From CAVPJC01 sp963705155 (lineage in GTDB: Bacteria; Chloroflexota; Anaerolineae; Anaerolineales; UBA4823), in assembly GCA_963705155.1 (NCBI GenBank), contig CAVPJC010000019.1:124001-188000 (forward strand): a stretch of DNA of 64,000 nucleotides, written 5' to 3'. Made by a program: the position numbers and the translations under genes. Below, in pieces: positions 1-10,100 of this stretch. Positions within the stretch are counted from its first letter, which is position 1, and every line of letters begins with the position of its first letter. The notes under the pieces are model-generated. The model ran no database searches, had not been told where the DNA came from, and saw only the letters and a program-made list of their open reading frames with translations.

Positions 1-489
1 GAACGTCTCGCCGATCCAGCACCAGAACAGGAATTTGCGCAATGGCATTTTTAGCGCACCCGCGGCAAATCCGGCCAGATCGAAGAACGGGTTAGGCAGC
101 GCCGAGAGCAGCAGGATGGTCAAGCGCGCCGTTCTTCTTCATCCATCCAGACAGGCGTTGTAATGCCGGCGTCTTTCAACCACCGCCTGCCCGCTGAAAC
201 CGGCCAGGTAGCCGGAAAGTTCGCCCAGGGCCGCGCCTGCCCCGGCTGCCAGCGCCACGCCCAGCGGGTTGAAAAACCGCCCCCATGGCGAAGACCACCA
301 CGATGCCGGGCGCCGGCAGAAGGACGGTGGCGTTCGCCAGGAAGGCGAGCAGGAAAATGCCCGGGTAGCCAAAGTGCGGCAAGTTCTTCGGCGCTGGTCG
401 CGGATACTGAAGACGTAAACGCTGATGGCGATGACCAGCAACCAGCGCCAGGATGCGGGCAGGCGGTGACGCGTCCGGGACGAGGTCAT
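1..489 (-). CDS. DedA/VTT (SNARE-associated) family membrane protein, partial, frameshifted
   Basis: The gene runs off the left edge. Reading minus from the ATG at 489 gives a short charged start, then a hydrophobic helix (WRWLLVIAISVYVF). After two frame changes come FLLAFLANATVLLPAPG and FNPLGVALAAGAGAALGELSGYLAG. The last bases of the window encode ALPNPFFDLAGFAAG followed by LRKFLFWCWIGE. The glycine-rich re-entrant segment (GAALGELSGY) and the PNPFFDLAG loop are typical of VTT-domain proteins (DedA, TVP38/TMEM64, YqaA). These are polytopic inner-membrane proteins linked to lipid scrambling or proton-dependent homeostasis. The start lies 9 bases after the cyclophilin stop, so the two genes are probably cotranscribed. 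The substrate cannot be told. Confidence 0.8.
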
Positions 490-498
490 GCAGTCGGG

Positions 499-1025
<527 letters not shown>

Positions 1026-1048
1026 AAAATCTCCTTGTATTTTCTAAT

Positions 1049-1116
1049 TATCTTTGCGAGCGCTCTTCGCGGCCGGTTCTGAGCCTGCGAAGGGAAGCAA
1101 TCTCGATTTTCCTGAT
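1049..1116. repeat. Dispersed GCGAGCGCTCTTCGCG / GAAGCAATCTC repeat, copy 1
   Basis: This carries TTGCGAGCGCTCTTCGCG followed, after a short variable part, by GAAGCAATCTCGATTTT. The same two blocks recur in reverse orientation at 12928-12966, and a related copy is at 2440-2475. Such palindromic intergenic repeats are widespread in Anaerolineae genomes and are likely to be REP-type elements. It lies between the cyclophilin promoter side and the IS110 element. Confidence 0.6.
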
Positions 1117-1199
1117 CCACGCTGTTCGAACTGTCTTTGCGGGTACTTTCACAGCGCATCGCACTCTTCATTCCTGTGGCAACTGTCGTTAGTATCATC

Positions 1200-1430
1200 C
1201 TGGAGAGGGCACAACAGGCCGATTGTCGTTGGGTCAGATAGACCGTCTCGCAGCCAGGCCGTTGTGTCCTCTGGATCAAGAAATCGAGTATGATCAAGAT
1301 AAGGGACACAGGAGATCTCTGTCGTCAGGTTCCTGGAAACCGTCTCGCAGCAATGATCCCTGTGTCCCACAAACCATGAAAGCCCGAACAGTTGCCAGGA
1401 CCGAGCTTCGTATCCGCTAGCGTGGGCTTC
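1200..1430 (+). ncRNA. Candidate bridge RNA of the IS110 element
   Basis: Two successive hairpins lie in the noncoding region before the transposase. Hairpin 1 pairs 1204-1215 (AGAGGGCACAAC) with 1261-1272 (GTTGTGTCCTCT), with one G-U pair. Hairpin 2 pairs 1303-1312 (GGGACACAGG) perfectly with 1359-1368 (CCTGTGTCCC). Both large loops contain the same two blocks at almost the same spacing: TGTCGT (1224, 1320) and CCGTCTCGCAGC (1243, 1340). A further short stem pairs 1380-1385 with 1424-1429. IS110-family elements are known to encode a bridge RNA with separate target-binding and donor-binding loops in the noncoding end; the twin-loop layout here fits. Which loop is which, and the RNA ends, are not determined. 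Confidence 0.55.
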
Positions 1431-1454
1431 CCCTTGATTATACCGGAGAGAAGG

Positions 1455-2404
1455 ATACGACGACAGAAAATTTTGTAGGCATCGATGTATCCAAGGAAAG
1501 CTTGGAGGTAGCTATCTACGGTCAAGAAACAATCCATTCCTATGCCAATACACCAGCCGGTCAGGCAGAATTGGTGGACTGTCTGAAGCCATTGAACCCA
1601 ACCCTGATCGTGCTGGAAGCCAGTGGCGGTTACGAGATCGAGCCGGCGCTGACGTTGATGGCAGACGGTTTGCCGGTGGCGGTGGTCAACCCCAGCCGGG
1701 TGCGGAACTTTGCCAGGGCTTATGGGCGTCTGGCCAAAACAGATCGAATCCATGCCCACGTGCTGGCCCACTTTGCTCAAGCTGTGCGACCACGGGTGCG
1801 TACCCTGCAAAGTGAACAAGAAACCCATTTGACGAATTCGGTGCGACGTCGGCGCCAGGTGGTCGCCATGCTCACCGCCGAGAAGAACCGTTTCGTACAC
1901 CACCTCCACCCGTCTGAAAGTGGGCGTAAAAAAACACATCCAGTTCTTGCAGGCAGAAGAAGAGGAGCTGGCAGCGGAGATCGCCAAGCTGATCCAAGCG
2001 CTGCCGCAATGGCGAGAGAAAGGGCAGATCTTGCAGAGTGTACCTGGAATTGGTCCGGTCAATGCAGCTACTCTGCTGGCCGAACTGCCTGAATTGGGCA
2101 ACACCAGCCGACAGAAAATCGCCGCACTGGCTGGGGTGGCTCCCTACAACCGAGACAGTGGCAAGAAACGCGGTCGGCGAAAAAACGGGCGGCGGGCGAG
2201 GAGGTGTGCGCAGCGCTTTCTACATGGCCTGCTTGTCGGCTTCGTGCCATAATCCCTGTGATCAAGCGTTTCTATGAGCGGCTGATTGCCAACGGCAAAG
2301 AAACCAAAGTGGCGTTGACGGCTTGTATGCGGAAATTGCTTTCGATCCTCAATGCCATGCTGCGTAAGATGGAGCCCTGGCGTTTGGCTAATTCGCAACC
2401 CTAA
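1455..2404 (+). pseudogene. IS110-family transposase (DEDD), degenerate
   Basis: The N-terminal DEDD domain shows GIDVSKESLEVA, VLEASGGYE, and VVNPSR followed by AYGRLAKTDRIHA. In this family the last motif is K-T-D-x-x-D-A; here the final Asp codon is CAT (1751-1753), so the fourth acidic residue is His. The C-terminal transposase_20 domain follows: VPGIGPVNAATLLAELPE, LAGVAPYNRDSG, then, in another frame, GGGRGGVRSAFYMACLSA with the conserved Ser. It ends LRKMEPWRLANSQP. The start reads GGATACGACG where GGATGACGACG is expected. Breaks also occur near 1915 and 2170-2250. The normal protein is about 315 residues, and that length is present. Confidence 0.85.
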
Positions 2405-2429
2405 AAACCTTGACATGTAACACAGTTGC

Positions 2430-2558
2430 TGCGAGGCGTTTTTTGCCGAAGCAATCTCCCGGATTGCCGCAATTTTCATCCCTCCAGGGGCCTGCTTCCC
2501 TTCGCTCCGCTCTGGGCAGGCTGCTCGCTGAAGTGCGCTCACTCGCAGCGACATTGAA
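2430..2558. repeat. REP-like intergenic repeat, copy 2
   Basis: Two repeat motifs lie here between the IS110 end and the uridine kinase stop. One is CTGCGAGGCG...CCGAAGCAATCTC (2440-2460). The other is TGCTTCCCTTCGCT...GTGCGCTCACTCGCAGCGACAT (2500-2552). The second pair of blocks recurs at 57962-58003 (TGCTTCCCTTCGCT, GCGCTCACTCGCAGCAACAT). The common core is GCTGCGAGTGAGCGC...AGCGAAGGGAAGCA read on the minus strand. No gene is visible. Confidence 0.55.
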
Positions 2559-3204
2559 TTATCCAGCATGGATTTCAAGCTGGTCGAGCAGAGATTTGGG
2601 CCGCGCCACCACCATGTCCATGGCGACCGCGTTCAACCCGCCCTGGGGATGATGACATCGGCGTAGCGTTTGGACGGTTCCACAAACTCCAGGTGCATGG
2701 GACGCACGGTCAAAGATATGCTGGATGACCGATTCGGCGCTGCGCCCGCGGTCGGCAATATCCCGCTGCAGGCGGCGGATAAAGCGGATATCTGCATCCG
2801 TGTCCACGAAGATTTTGACATCGAAAAGCGGGCGCAGCTTCGGCTTCGGCAAAAATCAAGATGCCTTCCACCAGCAGCACGGGCTGCGGCTCGATGCGCC
2901 GCGTTTCTGCGGTGCGCGAGTGCGTCTTGAAATCATACACCGGCAGATCGACGGGCTGCCAGGCGCGCAATTGTTTGACGTGCTGGATGAGCAAGGGGGT
3001 GTCCAGCGGATCGGGTGGTCGAAGTTGATCACGTTGCGCATTTCGCGCGGCATGTCGGCCAGGTCTTTATAATACCCATCGTGGGGCAGGTAGGCGATAT
3101 GGCGGGCGCCCAACCTTTCCAGGATGATATTGGCCAGCGTGGTCTTGCCTGAGCCTGTCCCGCCTGCCACGCCAATCACAAGAAGGGGTTGCGCGTTTGG
3201 TCAT
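2559..3204 (-). CDS. udk: Uridine kinase, frameshifted
   Basis: Phosphorylates uridine and cytidine for pyrimidine salvage in the cytoplasm. The P-loop is GVAGGTGSGKTT, followed by YLPHDGYYKDL, NVINFDHP, LRAWQPVDLPVYDFKTHSR and PQPVLLVEGILIFAEA. The C-terminal part has LFDVKIFVDTDADIRFIRRLQRDI...GR, FVEPSKRYADVIIP and GGLNAVAMDMV. About 213 residues is normal. I place the start at the ATG at 3204 (MTKRATP...). A base appears to be missing near 3183 before VIGVAGG; starting inside at 3179 would cut off the first strand. Other breaks occur near 3005, 2870 and 2700. All key motifs survive, so the gene is likely functional if the breaks are errors. Confidence 0.9.
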
Positions 3205-3258
3205 ACCGGAATTATACTGGAAGGGCGGTAACTTTGGGGCGCAACCCTGAAAATGAAC

Positions 3259-3295
3259 ATGCCGCCTCCCGCACGCGCAAATCGGGAGGCGGCAT
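3259..3295 (-). terminator. Strong hairpin, probable terminator after the gene ending at 3383
   Basis: A perfect 12-bp stem (ATGCCGCCTCCC at 3259-3270 with GGGAGGCGGCAT at 3284-3295) encloses a 13-base loop. On the minus strand it is followed by GTTCATTTTC, a weak U-rich run. It sits between the ~220-aa hypothetical gene and uridine kinase, both minus, and would separate their transcripts. Confidence 0.55.
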
Positions 3296-3382
3296 GGTTC
3301 GTTATTTTACTGGCCGGTTATGCCTTCCGCCTGGCAAACCGTTGCAACGCCATGTGATGGCTGAAAATGCAGCGATCGCCCA

Positions 3383-4056
3383 TCAGTCGCTATTGTCTGT
3401 AAACTCGGTGCGGGCTTTTATCGCTTTTTTGATGCCTGCCTCGAGCAATTCCCACACTTCAGGCCGGGTGCGTTCGCAGTTGTTCAGCAGCGCTTTCACG
3501 GTCTCAGCCAATTGTCCTTTGACAAGCCTGGCGGTCCGCTCCGGGAAAGCGTAACGGGTGACGGTGAAGATTTTGAGCTTCTTCTCCTCGGTTGCATCCA
3601 GCATGCCCCGCTCTGCCATACTGGTTTTCAGCCGTTCGATGATGGTACTCCACGGGGTAGCGACATCCCTGCGCAGCCAGATATAGAACATTGTGTACAT
3701 GTCGTTCTTATTCTGTGGCGCCAGCTCGGCTGCCAGGTCGAAAAAGCTGGCTTCCAGGCTGTGTTCCGGCAGGCTCACCCCGGGATTGGCGGGAACCGCA
3801 AACAACTCCCGCACCTTCCTAAGCCCAACAAACCTTTCCGCTCCCGCACTTCCAGGCGCAACGCACCGGCCTGTTCACTCGCCAGGATGGCGGTTGCCAG
3901 GATGGCGCCTCCAAGCTGGATGAGGGATACCTTTTCATCCGAGTGGATGAGGTCCACATTTCCCAGCAGCACTTTCTTGGCGAACATCTCCCCGTTCAGG
4001 TAAACCAGCTCGCTGGGGGTCAGGGGGTGATCTGGGTCAACCGTGTTTGTGAACAT
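3383..4056 (-). CDS. Conserved hypothetical protein, possibly GPP34-like
   Basis: About 223 residues, no signal peptide or membrane segment. The start at 4056 has AGGAGA eight bases upstream. It reads FTNTVDPDHPLTPSELVYL, then an alanine-rich helix (LIQLGGAILATAILASEQAGALRLE), YTMFYIWLRRDVATPWSTII, ERGMLDATEEKKLKIFTVTRY and a helical C terminus. The order (SELVYL, a GA-x-L helix, a W-x3-L helix, 'Gxl...ee+kl+iF...ry') recalls the GPP34/VPS74 fold of lipid-binding proteins, but I cannot confirm this by eye. One base seems to be lost near 3820, joining LLGLRKVRELF. Role unknown; it is flanked by uridine kinase and tRNA-Thr. Confidence 0.6.
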
Positions 4057-4235
4057 GGATCGGATCTCCTGGGACAAGTATATGACAACTCTCGCCAACA
4101 GGGGCTGTCGAATCAGTAAGGTGTTGTTACAGGAACAGGAAGGAATTTAGCGATGCGCAGCTTTTCAGAACCGGTTGGGCGCGATAGAATAACCATGTCT
4201 CGCTCTTTTTGGGTAGACCGGCGTTTATGACCCTA

Positions 4236-4267
4236 TTAAAAAAACAATACCCCCAATTGTGGGGGTA
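4236..4267 (-). terminator. Rho-independent terminator downstream of tRNA-Thr
   Basis: On the minus strand, ACCCCC (from 4261-4266) pairs with GGGGGT (from 4249-4254) around an ACAATT loop. TTGTTTTTTT (from 4238-4247) follows immediately. It is correctly placed 30 bases beyond the 3' end of the tRNA. Confidence 0.85.
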
Positions 4268-4297
4268 GATACGATCCAACACGCCTTAGCTATTCAG

Positions 4298-4370
4298 AGC
4301 CACCGAAGGGATTCGAACCCTTGACCTGACGTTTACGAAACGCCTGCTCTGCCAACTGAGCTACGGTGGC
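4298..4370 (-). tRNA. tRNA-Thr(CGT)
   Basis: Read on the minus strand, the 73-base gene has an acceptor stem GCCACCG/CGGTGGC, a D arm GCTC...GAGC, the anticodon loop TTCGTAA with anticodon CGT (threonine, codon ACG), and a T arm AAGGG-TTCGAAT-CCCTT. The discriminator base is T. CCA is not encoded. A terminator follows at 4236-4267, so it is a single-gene transcript. Confidence 0.95.
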
Positions 4371-4475
4371 GTGTTCAGAACCAGCAGAGTAGCGCGGCAC
4401 ATTATACAAGGGATAGCGCCGAAACGCAAGTCCCCGCATTGCCTGAAAGAAAATCTTACTATAGAAATGATCGTT

Positions 4476-5715
4476 GGCTCAAAAAGAATGTTACCCTAAG
4501 GAGCTTATCCAGGCTCAAAAAGGGCAACATTAATGACCTCAAAAAGTAAACGAGAACTATTAGAAGCGATACGGCCTCGATATCTGCGGGCGAACAAAGC
4601 CGAGAAAGCCGTAATGCTGGGGGAATTCTGTGCGGCAACCGGCTATCACCGCAAATATGCGATACGGCTGCTCAAGCACGGGCCTCCGGCAAGAAAGCTG
4701 AAGAAGGTGGGGCGCACAAAGATCTATCACGGCGAGGTGGTTACAGCCCTGATACAGATATGGGAAATCTGTGGACGGATCTGTTCCCGGCGGTTACATC
4801 CGTATCTGCCTGAAATTGTGTGGGTGTTGGAGCAGCATCAGGAATTGATCCTGCCAGCGGAAGTAAAGCAGCTCTTATTGCAGATCAGTCGCGCCAGCAT
4901 GGATCGCTGTCTCAAACCAGCTCGTTTTGAGCACCGGCGCGGCCTCTAAACCAAACCGGGCACGCTGCTCAAAAGAGCGATCCCGGTGCGCACCTTTACG
5001 CCCTGGGATGAAGAGCGACCGGGTTTCGAAGAAATCGATCTGGTAGCTCACTGTGGTGAGACCACAGCCGGACAGTATCTCAACACCTTGACGGTCACTG
5101 ATCTGGCCACTGGATGGACCGAGTGCCTGGCCATTCTCCAGAAAAGCCAGCATCTGGTCGCTGAAGCTATTCGTGAACTGCGCTCCCGCTTGCCCTTCCC
5201 GTTGTCGGGGATCAACTTGGATAACGGTTCCGAATTCATCAATGACCTGCTGCTCAACTACTGCCAGAATGAGAACATCACCTTCACTCGCAGCGTGCTG
5301 ATCGTAAAAACGATCAGGCGCATGTCGAGCAGAAGAACTGGTCTGTGGTGCGCAACGTGATCGGCTAGATCGCTTGGAAACCGATGCTGAATGGCTGCTC
5401 TTGAAGGCTATCTATGCCGATTTGCGCCTGTATGTCAACTTCTTTCAGCCTGTGCTCAAATTGGTTGATAAAGATCGGCTTGGCGAAAGGGTGATCAAGT
5501 GTTATGATACCGCCACCACCCCTTATCAACGCATCTTGGACTCGCCTTATGTGAGCGAGAACCTCAAAGTGTATCTCCGCCTGCAATATGTCCGCCTGAA
5601 CCCGGTTACCTTGAGAAATCGGATTGATGCCATTGTCGCCAAATTATGGAAGTTGGCTCGGTAACATTTTCATTTGAGGCAACGTTTCTCCGAAAGTAAC
5701 ATTTTATTCTGAGGC
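4476..5715 (+). mobile_element. DDE insertion sequence with doubled terminal repeats
   Basis: The left end has GGCTCAAAAAGAATGTTAC (4476-4494) and a second partial copy, GGCTCAAAAAGGGCAACAT (4512-4530). The right end has two inverted copies, GTAACATTTTCATTTGAGGC (5661-5680) and GTAACATTTTATTCTGAGGC (5696-5715). The transposase gene fills the interior. The right end stops 10 bases before the Shine-Dalgarno sequence of the glycosyltransferase. I see no obvious target duplication. Confidence 0.75.
4533..5664 (+). CDS. Integrase-core (rve) DDE transposase, ISNCY-like, frameshifted
   Basis: An N-terminal helix-turn-helix region (residues ~1-75, FCAATGYHRKYAIRLLKHG) precedes an RNase H-like core. 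The catalytic residues are visible: Asp in FEEIDLVAHCGE, Asp in GINLDNGSEF and Glu in QAHVEQKNW. The C-terminal region reads VNFFQPVLKLVDKDR...KCYDTATTPYQRIL. A base appears lost near 5298 (SRADRKNDQ expected) and another near 5368 (RNVIGYDRLETD expected). A further break lies near 4945. This type of protein belongs to orphan ISNCY-like rve transposases. It fills an element with doubled end repeats. Confidence 0.8.
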
Positions 5716-5735
5716 ATACGGTCCCGGAGGTCGTT

Positions 5736-7004
5736 TTGCGCATCGCAATGCTTTCTTACCACACCTGCCCCCTGGCGACCCTGGGCGGCAAAGACACCGG
5801 CGGCATGAATGTTTATGTGCGTGATCTGACCCGCCAGCTGGGCAGTATGGGCATTCAGGTGGATGTGTTCACCCGCTCGCAGGATGAACACGTGCCGCAC
5901 GTGCTGCACGATCTGGGCTACGGCAACCGGGTGGTGCACGTGCCTGCCGGGCCGGAAGTGCCGCTGCCCAAGCAGGAGCTGGCCGGCTACATCCCGCAAT
6001 TTGTCGAGGGGTCCAGGATTTCGCCAGACAGCAAGGGACTTGCAGTACGATCTGATCCACAGCCATTACTGGATGTCTGGCATCGCCGCCCTGGAGCTCA
6101 AAGCCGCCTGGGGTGTGCCGGTGGTGCACATGTTTCACACCCTGGGGTTGATGAAGAAGCGCGTGGCGCGCGAGCCGGGCGAAGCTGAAGGCGATTACCG
6201 CATGGAGGGCGAGCGGGATGTCATTCGCATGGCCGACCGCATGGTCGCCGCCACCCCGGCCGAGCTGGCCCAGCTGCAGTGGCTTTACCAGGCCGACACG
6301 CGCAAGATGGTCGATCATCCCGCCCGGCGTCGATATCGGCCACTTTTACCCCATCCCGGCCGATGAGGCCAAGGAAGTTATCGGCATGCCCCCCTGCGAG
6401 CGGCATGTTGCTGTTTGTCGGGCGCATCGAGCCGCTCAAAGGCATCGATACCCTGATCCGCGCCCTGGCGATCCTGCGCACGCACGGGCATTTACGTCTG
6501 CCTGGCGGTCATCGGCGGCGACCCCAACGCCGACCCGGAAGAAATGACCGCCGAGATGGCCCGCCTGCAGGCTCTGTGCGAGCAGCCGGCCTCAACGATC
6601 TGGTCACCTTCCTCGGCAAGCGCAGCCAGGATACCCTGCCGTATTACTATTCCGCCGCCGAGGCGGTGGTGGTGCCCTCGCATTACGAATCCTTTGGCAT
6701 GGTGGCGCTGGAAGCCATGGCCTGCGGCACGCCGGTGGTGGCTTCGCAGGTGGGCGGGCTGGCCTTCCTGGTGCAGGATGGCGTGACCGGTTTTACCGTT
6801 CCGGTGGATGAACCTCAGGCTCTGGCCGACCGCCTGAGCACACTGCTCAGCGATCCAGACCTGCGCCTGCGCATGGGCCGCCAGGCGGCCGAATTTGCCC
6901 GCGGCTACGGCTGGGATCAGATCGCCGCCCGCATCATCACCGTTTACCAGGAGCTGCTTTCCAACCCCGGCGCCAGGGCGGAAAATTCGCCCCATGCGCT
7001 CTAG
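5736..7004 (+). CDS. GT4 glycosyltransferase (MshA/sucrose-synthase-like), frameshifted
   Basis: A GT-B fold retaining glycosyltransferase of about 420 residues; no signal peptide. The N-terminal acceptor half has MLSYHTCPLATLGGKDTGGM, DLIHSHYWMSG and MADRMVAATPAE. The donor half has IIPPGVDIGHF, LLFVGRIEPLKGIDTLIRA, VTFLGKRSQDTLPYYYSAAEAVVVPS and ESFGMVALEAMACGTPVVAS, with the E-x7-E nucleotide-sugar motif. These are features of the MshA / sucrose-phosphate synthase group, but the sugar and acceptor cannot be told. The start is TTG at 5738 with GGAGG five bases before it. Frame breaks lie near 6012, 6313, 6402, 6488 and 6585. The insertion element ends just upstream and may have replaced its promoter. 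Confidence 0.85.
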
Positions 7005-7169
7005 GCCGCCTGCTGGAGCTGAACCACATCCGTTGCGCCGCCAACCCAAAATTGAACATCCAAATGGTCCTTGCTCGGCTTAAGCGGCGCAGCCTAGCAC
7101 GTACCACAAGGCAGTGCTGACGTGATTGCTCCGCCCCGCTACTGGGACAGCCCCGGTAATTGTTATCGC

Positions 7170-10100
7170 TCAGCGAGCCATCATCGGAAGATAGAGGATC
7201 TTCGTCAGCTCACCCGCGCCCGGGTTGATGATCATCCCGCCGCCTGACTGCCAGGTGACCGGGATGCGGATCGTTTCCACGCCGGCGGCGCTGCTGCCGG
7301 TGACCACCAGGCTGGCAGACAGGGTGACGTTGGCCGCCAGGTTCGCCGGGGCGGCTGTCAGGGTGATGGTGAAGGGCGCCGTACCGGCGAGATCGCTGCT
7401 GGTGAGCCAGCCCGAGTTGGCGTTTTCGACGCTCACCGCCCAGTTGATTTCGCCCGGACCACCGGCGTTATCGATCTGCACCTGGGTCGTCTGGGGGGTC
7501 AGGTTGCCGGGATCCGATTGGAAAGCCACCCCGGCAGGGGAGACGCTGAGCGAGGGCAGCGGGTCGTTCAAGTCATCGTTCGAATTGAAGCTGATCGTAT
7601 CGCTGGCCGACAGGCCCGAGCTGTTGGTGGCGGTCAGGGTCACCTGCATCGGGCCGGCGCTGGACACCCTCAGGCTCACAGAGGTGCCATAGGCGAACTC
7701 GCTGGGCGGTTGCCCAGGGGCGTTCACGCTCCATACCAGGCTGAAGTCGCCCACCATGCCGCCATCCTGCGGGTCGATGGCGCTGCCGGTCAGGTTCAGC
7801 GTCTGGCCCGGCTCCACGCTGTCCAGGCCGCCGGGCGGCAGGATCTGAACCAGCGGGGCCTTGACCTCGCTCTGCACGGGGGCGCTTTCGGCGGCAGCCG
7901 TATTCACGCCGTCACTGGCGCGCACCCGGAAGATCAAGGTTCCGCCGGGCAGGCTGGAGGTATCCAGGTCCAGGCTGTTGCTGCCTGAGTGGGTCTGAAT
8001 GATATTGAAGGTGCCGCCGCCGTCCACGCTGTAGAAGATATCAAAGCTGAGCGGGTCGCCTTCGGGATCGCTGGCCGTCCAGGAGATGGGAACGATGCCA
8101 GAGATCGGCTCCGGGGCGTTCACGCTGCACATCCGAGATGACCGGCGGGCTGGCGCTGACGGCCAGGCTGTGCAGAACGGTTCCGCTGGTGGTTTCCGCC
8201 ACCTCCACGCTGGCGGTTCCATCTACAAACGGCACCACGAAGTTGAAGCTGGCCCAGTCGGGGGTCTCGTCTGTGGGCTGCGTGGCAAAGCTGTGCTCCG
8301 CCAGGACGCCGCCGGTGGCATCCAGCAGGCGCAGGCTGTAGGCGCCGGGTGCCGGGGCGGGCAGCTCAACCATGGCGTCGACCCGCTGCAGGAAATTGAT
8401 GTGGGCCAGGCTGCCATCCGCTGCCACCAACCCGGCGACGTTCAGAAAGTCGCCCAGGAAGGGCTGCTGGCGGGAGACCGCCCTCAGGGCTGCAGCCGGC
8501 GGGGTGGGGTGGGCGATGGCCCAGTTGTAAAGCGCTTCGTAGGTGTAATCGCTGGGCCATTGGGTCGGGATGGTGCAGTAGCTCATCACATCCGAAATGT
8601 TGTTGAACCACTGGTACAAGACGGGCGAGCCGGCGTCCACCCCCTGCTGCGTGTCCAGGACGCTGTTCTGGTGTCCGGCGGAGTTATCGCCGATCCACGC
8701 GAAGACGTAGGGGAAGAGGCCGTCATCGGGAGAGTGGCCGCAGATCGCCGCCATGGGTTGCGGGTGACCCCGTCCGAACAGGTGGCCCAATTCGTGCCCG
8801 CCGTAGAAACCTGATTGCGCGAAGGACCAGCCTAGCGCCAGGTAGCTGGGCCCGTTGGAGGATGGCCCTGCGCCGCTGGCCGAACCGCGCGCCAGACCGG
8901 GCACCGAGGCGTAGAAGTAGGAATTGTTTGAAAGCAGGCCCTGGTTGCGCAGGTTGAGGATGATGGTGTGCAGGGTGTAGCTGGCGCACAGGTTGCGGTT
9001 GTCGCTCTTGACGGTGTCTCCGTCCTTCACCAGCAGGTACTGGCATTCTTTCTCATTATTGAAGTCCAGGATTTTTGAGCCCAGGGCGTTGTTTCTGTAA
9101 TTTTCCACCAGCGCCTGGATCTGCCCCGGCTCTGTGCCCAGCGGGTAAGCCCGGTAGAGCCAGGAGACGATGGAGCTGTAATCGTCCAGGGTTGTGTTGT
9201 AGCTCTTGCCGGCCCAGGTGTAACCCACCCGCATAATCCTGAAGTTCACATGCGGATTGGCCCTCCAGGTAAACGGACCGTAGCCGGCCACGTTATCGCT
9301 GTACCTCGGCTCCAGAGGGTAGCCGTAAGGGTTGAGGTTCACCTCGATGCGCAGATCGGCGTGGGCCGTCCACTCGGCGGGCAGGGCGAAGAGGAAGTTT
9401 TGATCCAGCCTGGTGGGGGCCGGGTACTGCTTCACGGTCATCAATGGCTTGACCGGTGAGATCGAGTCCTGCGGGGCGTTGTTCCAGTAACCCGTCAGGC
9501 GGGCGGTCACATTGTAAACATCTGTACCATCCGATTTCGTGTACACGCGCACGTAGGTGGGCTTGTAGTGGATCAGGAACTGCGAGTTGTCTTCGTTCTG
9601 GATGGACTGGATAATCTGGTAGCCGGTGACGCGCAGGTTGATCGAGGGCAGGGCGGCGGCGTTCAACGATAGGCTGTAAGCCGCCCCGAAGTCATCCACG
9701 TTGGTGATGCCGTCTTTCCAGAAGACGAAGCCATCACCGGTGATGAAGTTGCGCGCCTGCCAGGAGGTGTCGGCGTCGCGAGCGTATAGGAAATTGCCGG
9801 TACCGCCGCCGCCGTCCAGGCGGATCACCCAGTCACGCGAGTTGGTGATGAAGCAGCCGCAGGGGGTCCATTGTTTCTCAAACAAGAACACATCTTTGGT
9901 GAAGTTGGATTGCAACAGGAATGAGGGATAAGCGGAGGTCAGGGTGTAAATGCGCGCCGACTGCCCGGCGGGCGGGGTGCTGGTATAAACGACGATGTTG
10001 GTGTGGTCCCGGTCCCAGCGCACTACCCTGTTTTCGGCGGTTGATTGGACGTAATACACATACTGGTGCTGCGTGCATCCTGAGAGTGAGCAGAACGTCT

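Larger units (their letters stand above)
1200..2404 (+). mobile_element. IS110-family insertion sequence
   Basis: The element consists of a structured noncoding left part (about 1200-1430) and a degenerate transposase gene (1455-2404). IS110 elements usually lack terminal inverted repeats, and I find none, so the outer limits are approximate. It is inserted between the cyclophilin and uridine kinase genes, and REP-like repeats lie on both sides (1049-1116 and 2430-2560). The transposase is probably dead: one catalytic residue is changed, the ATG has apparently lost a base, and several frame breaks occur. Confidence 0.7.
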
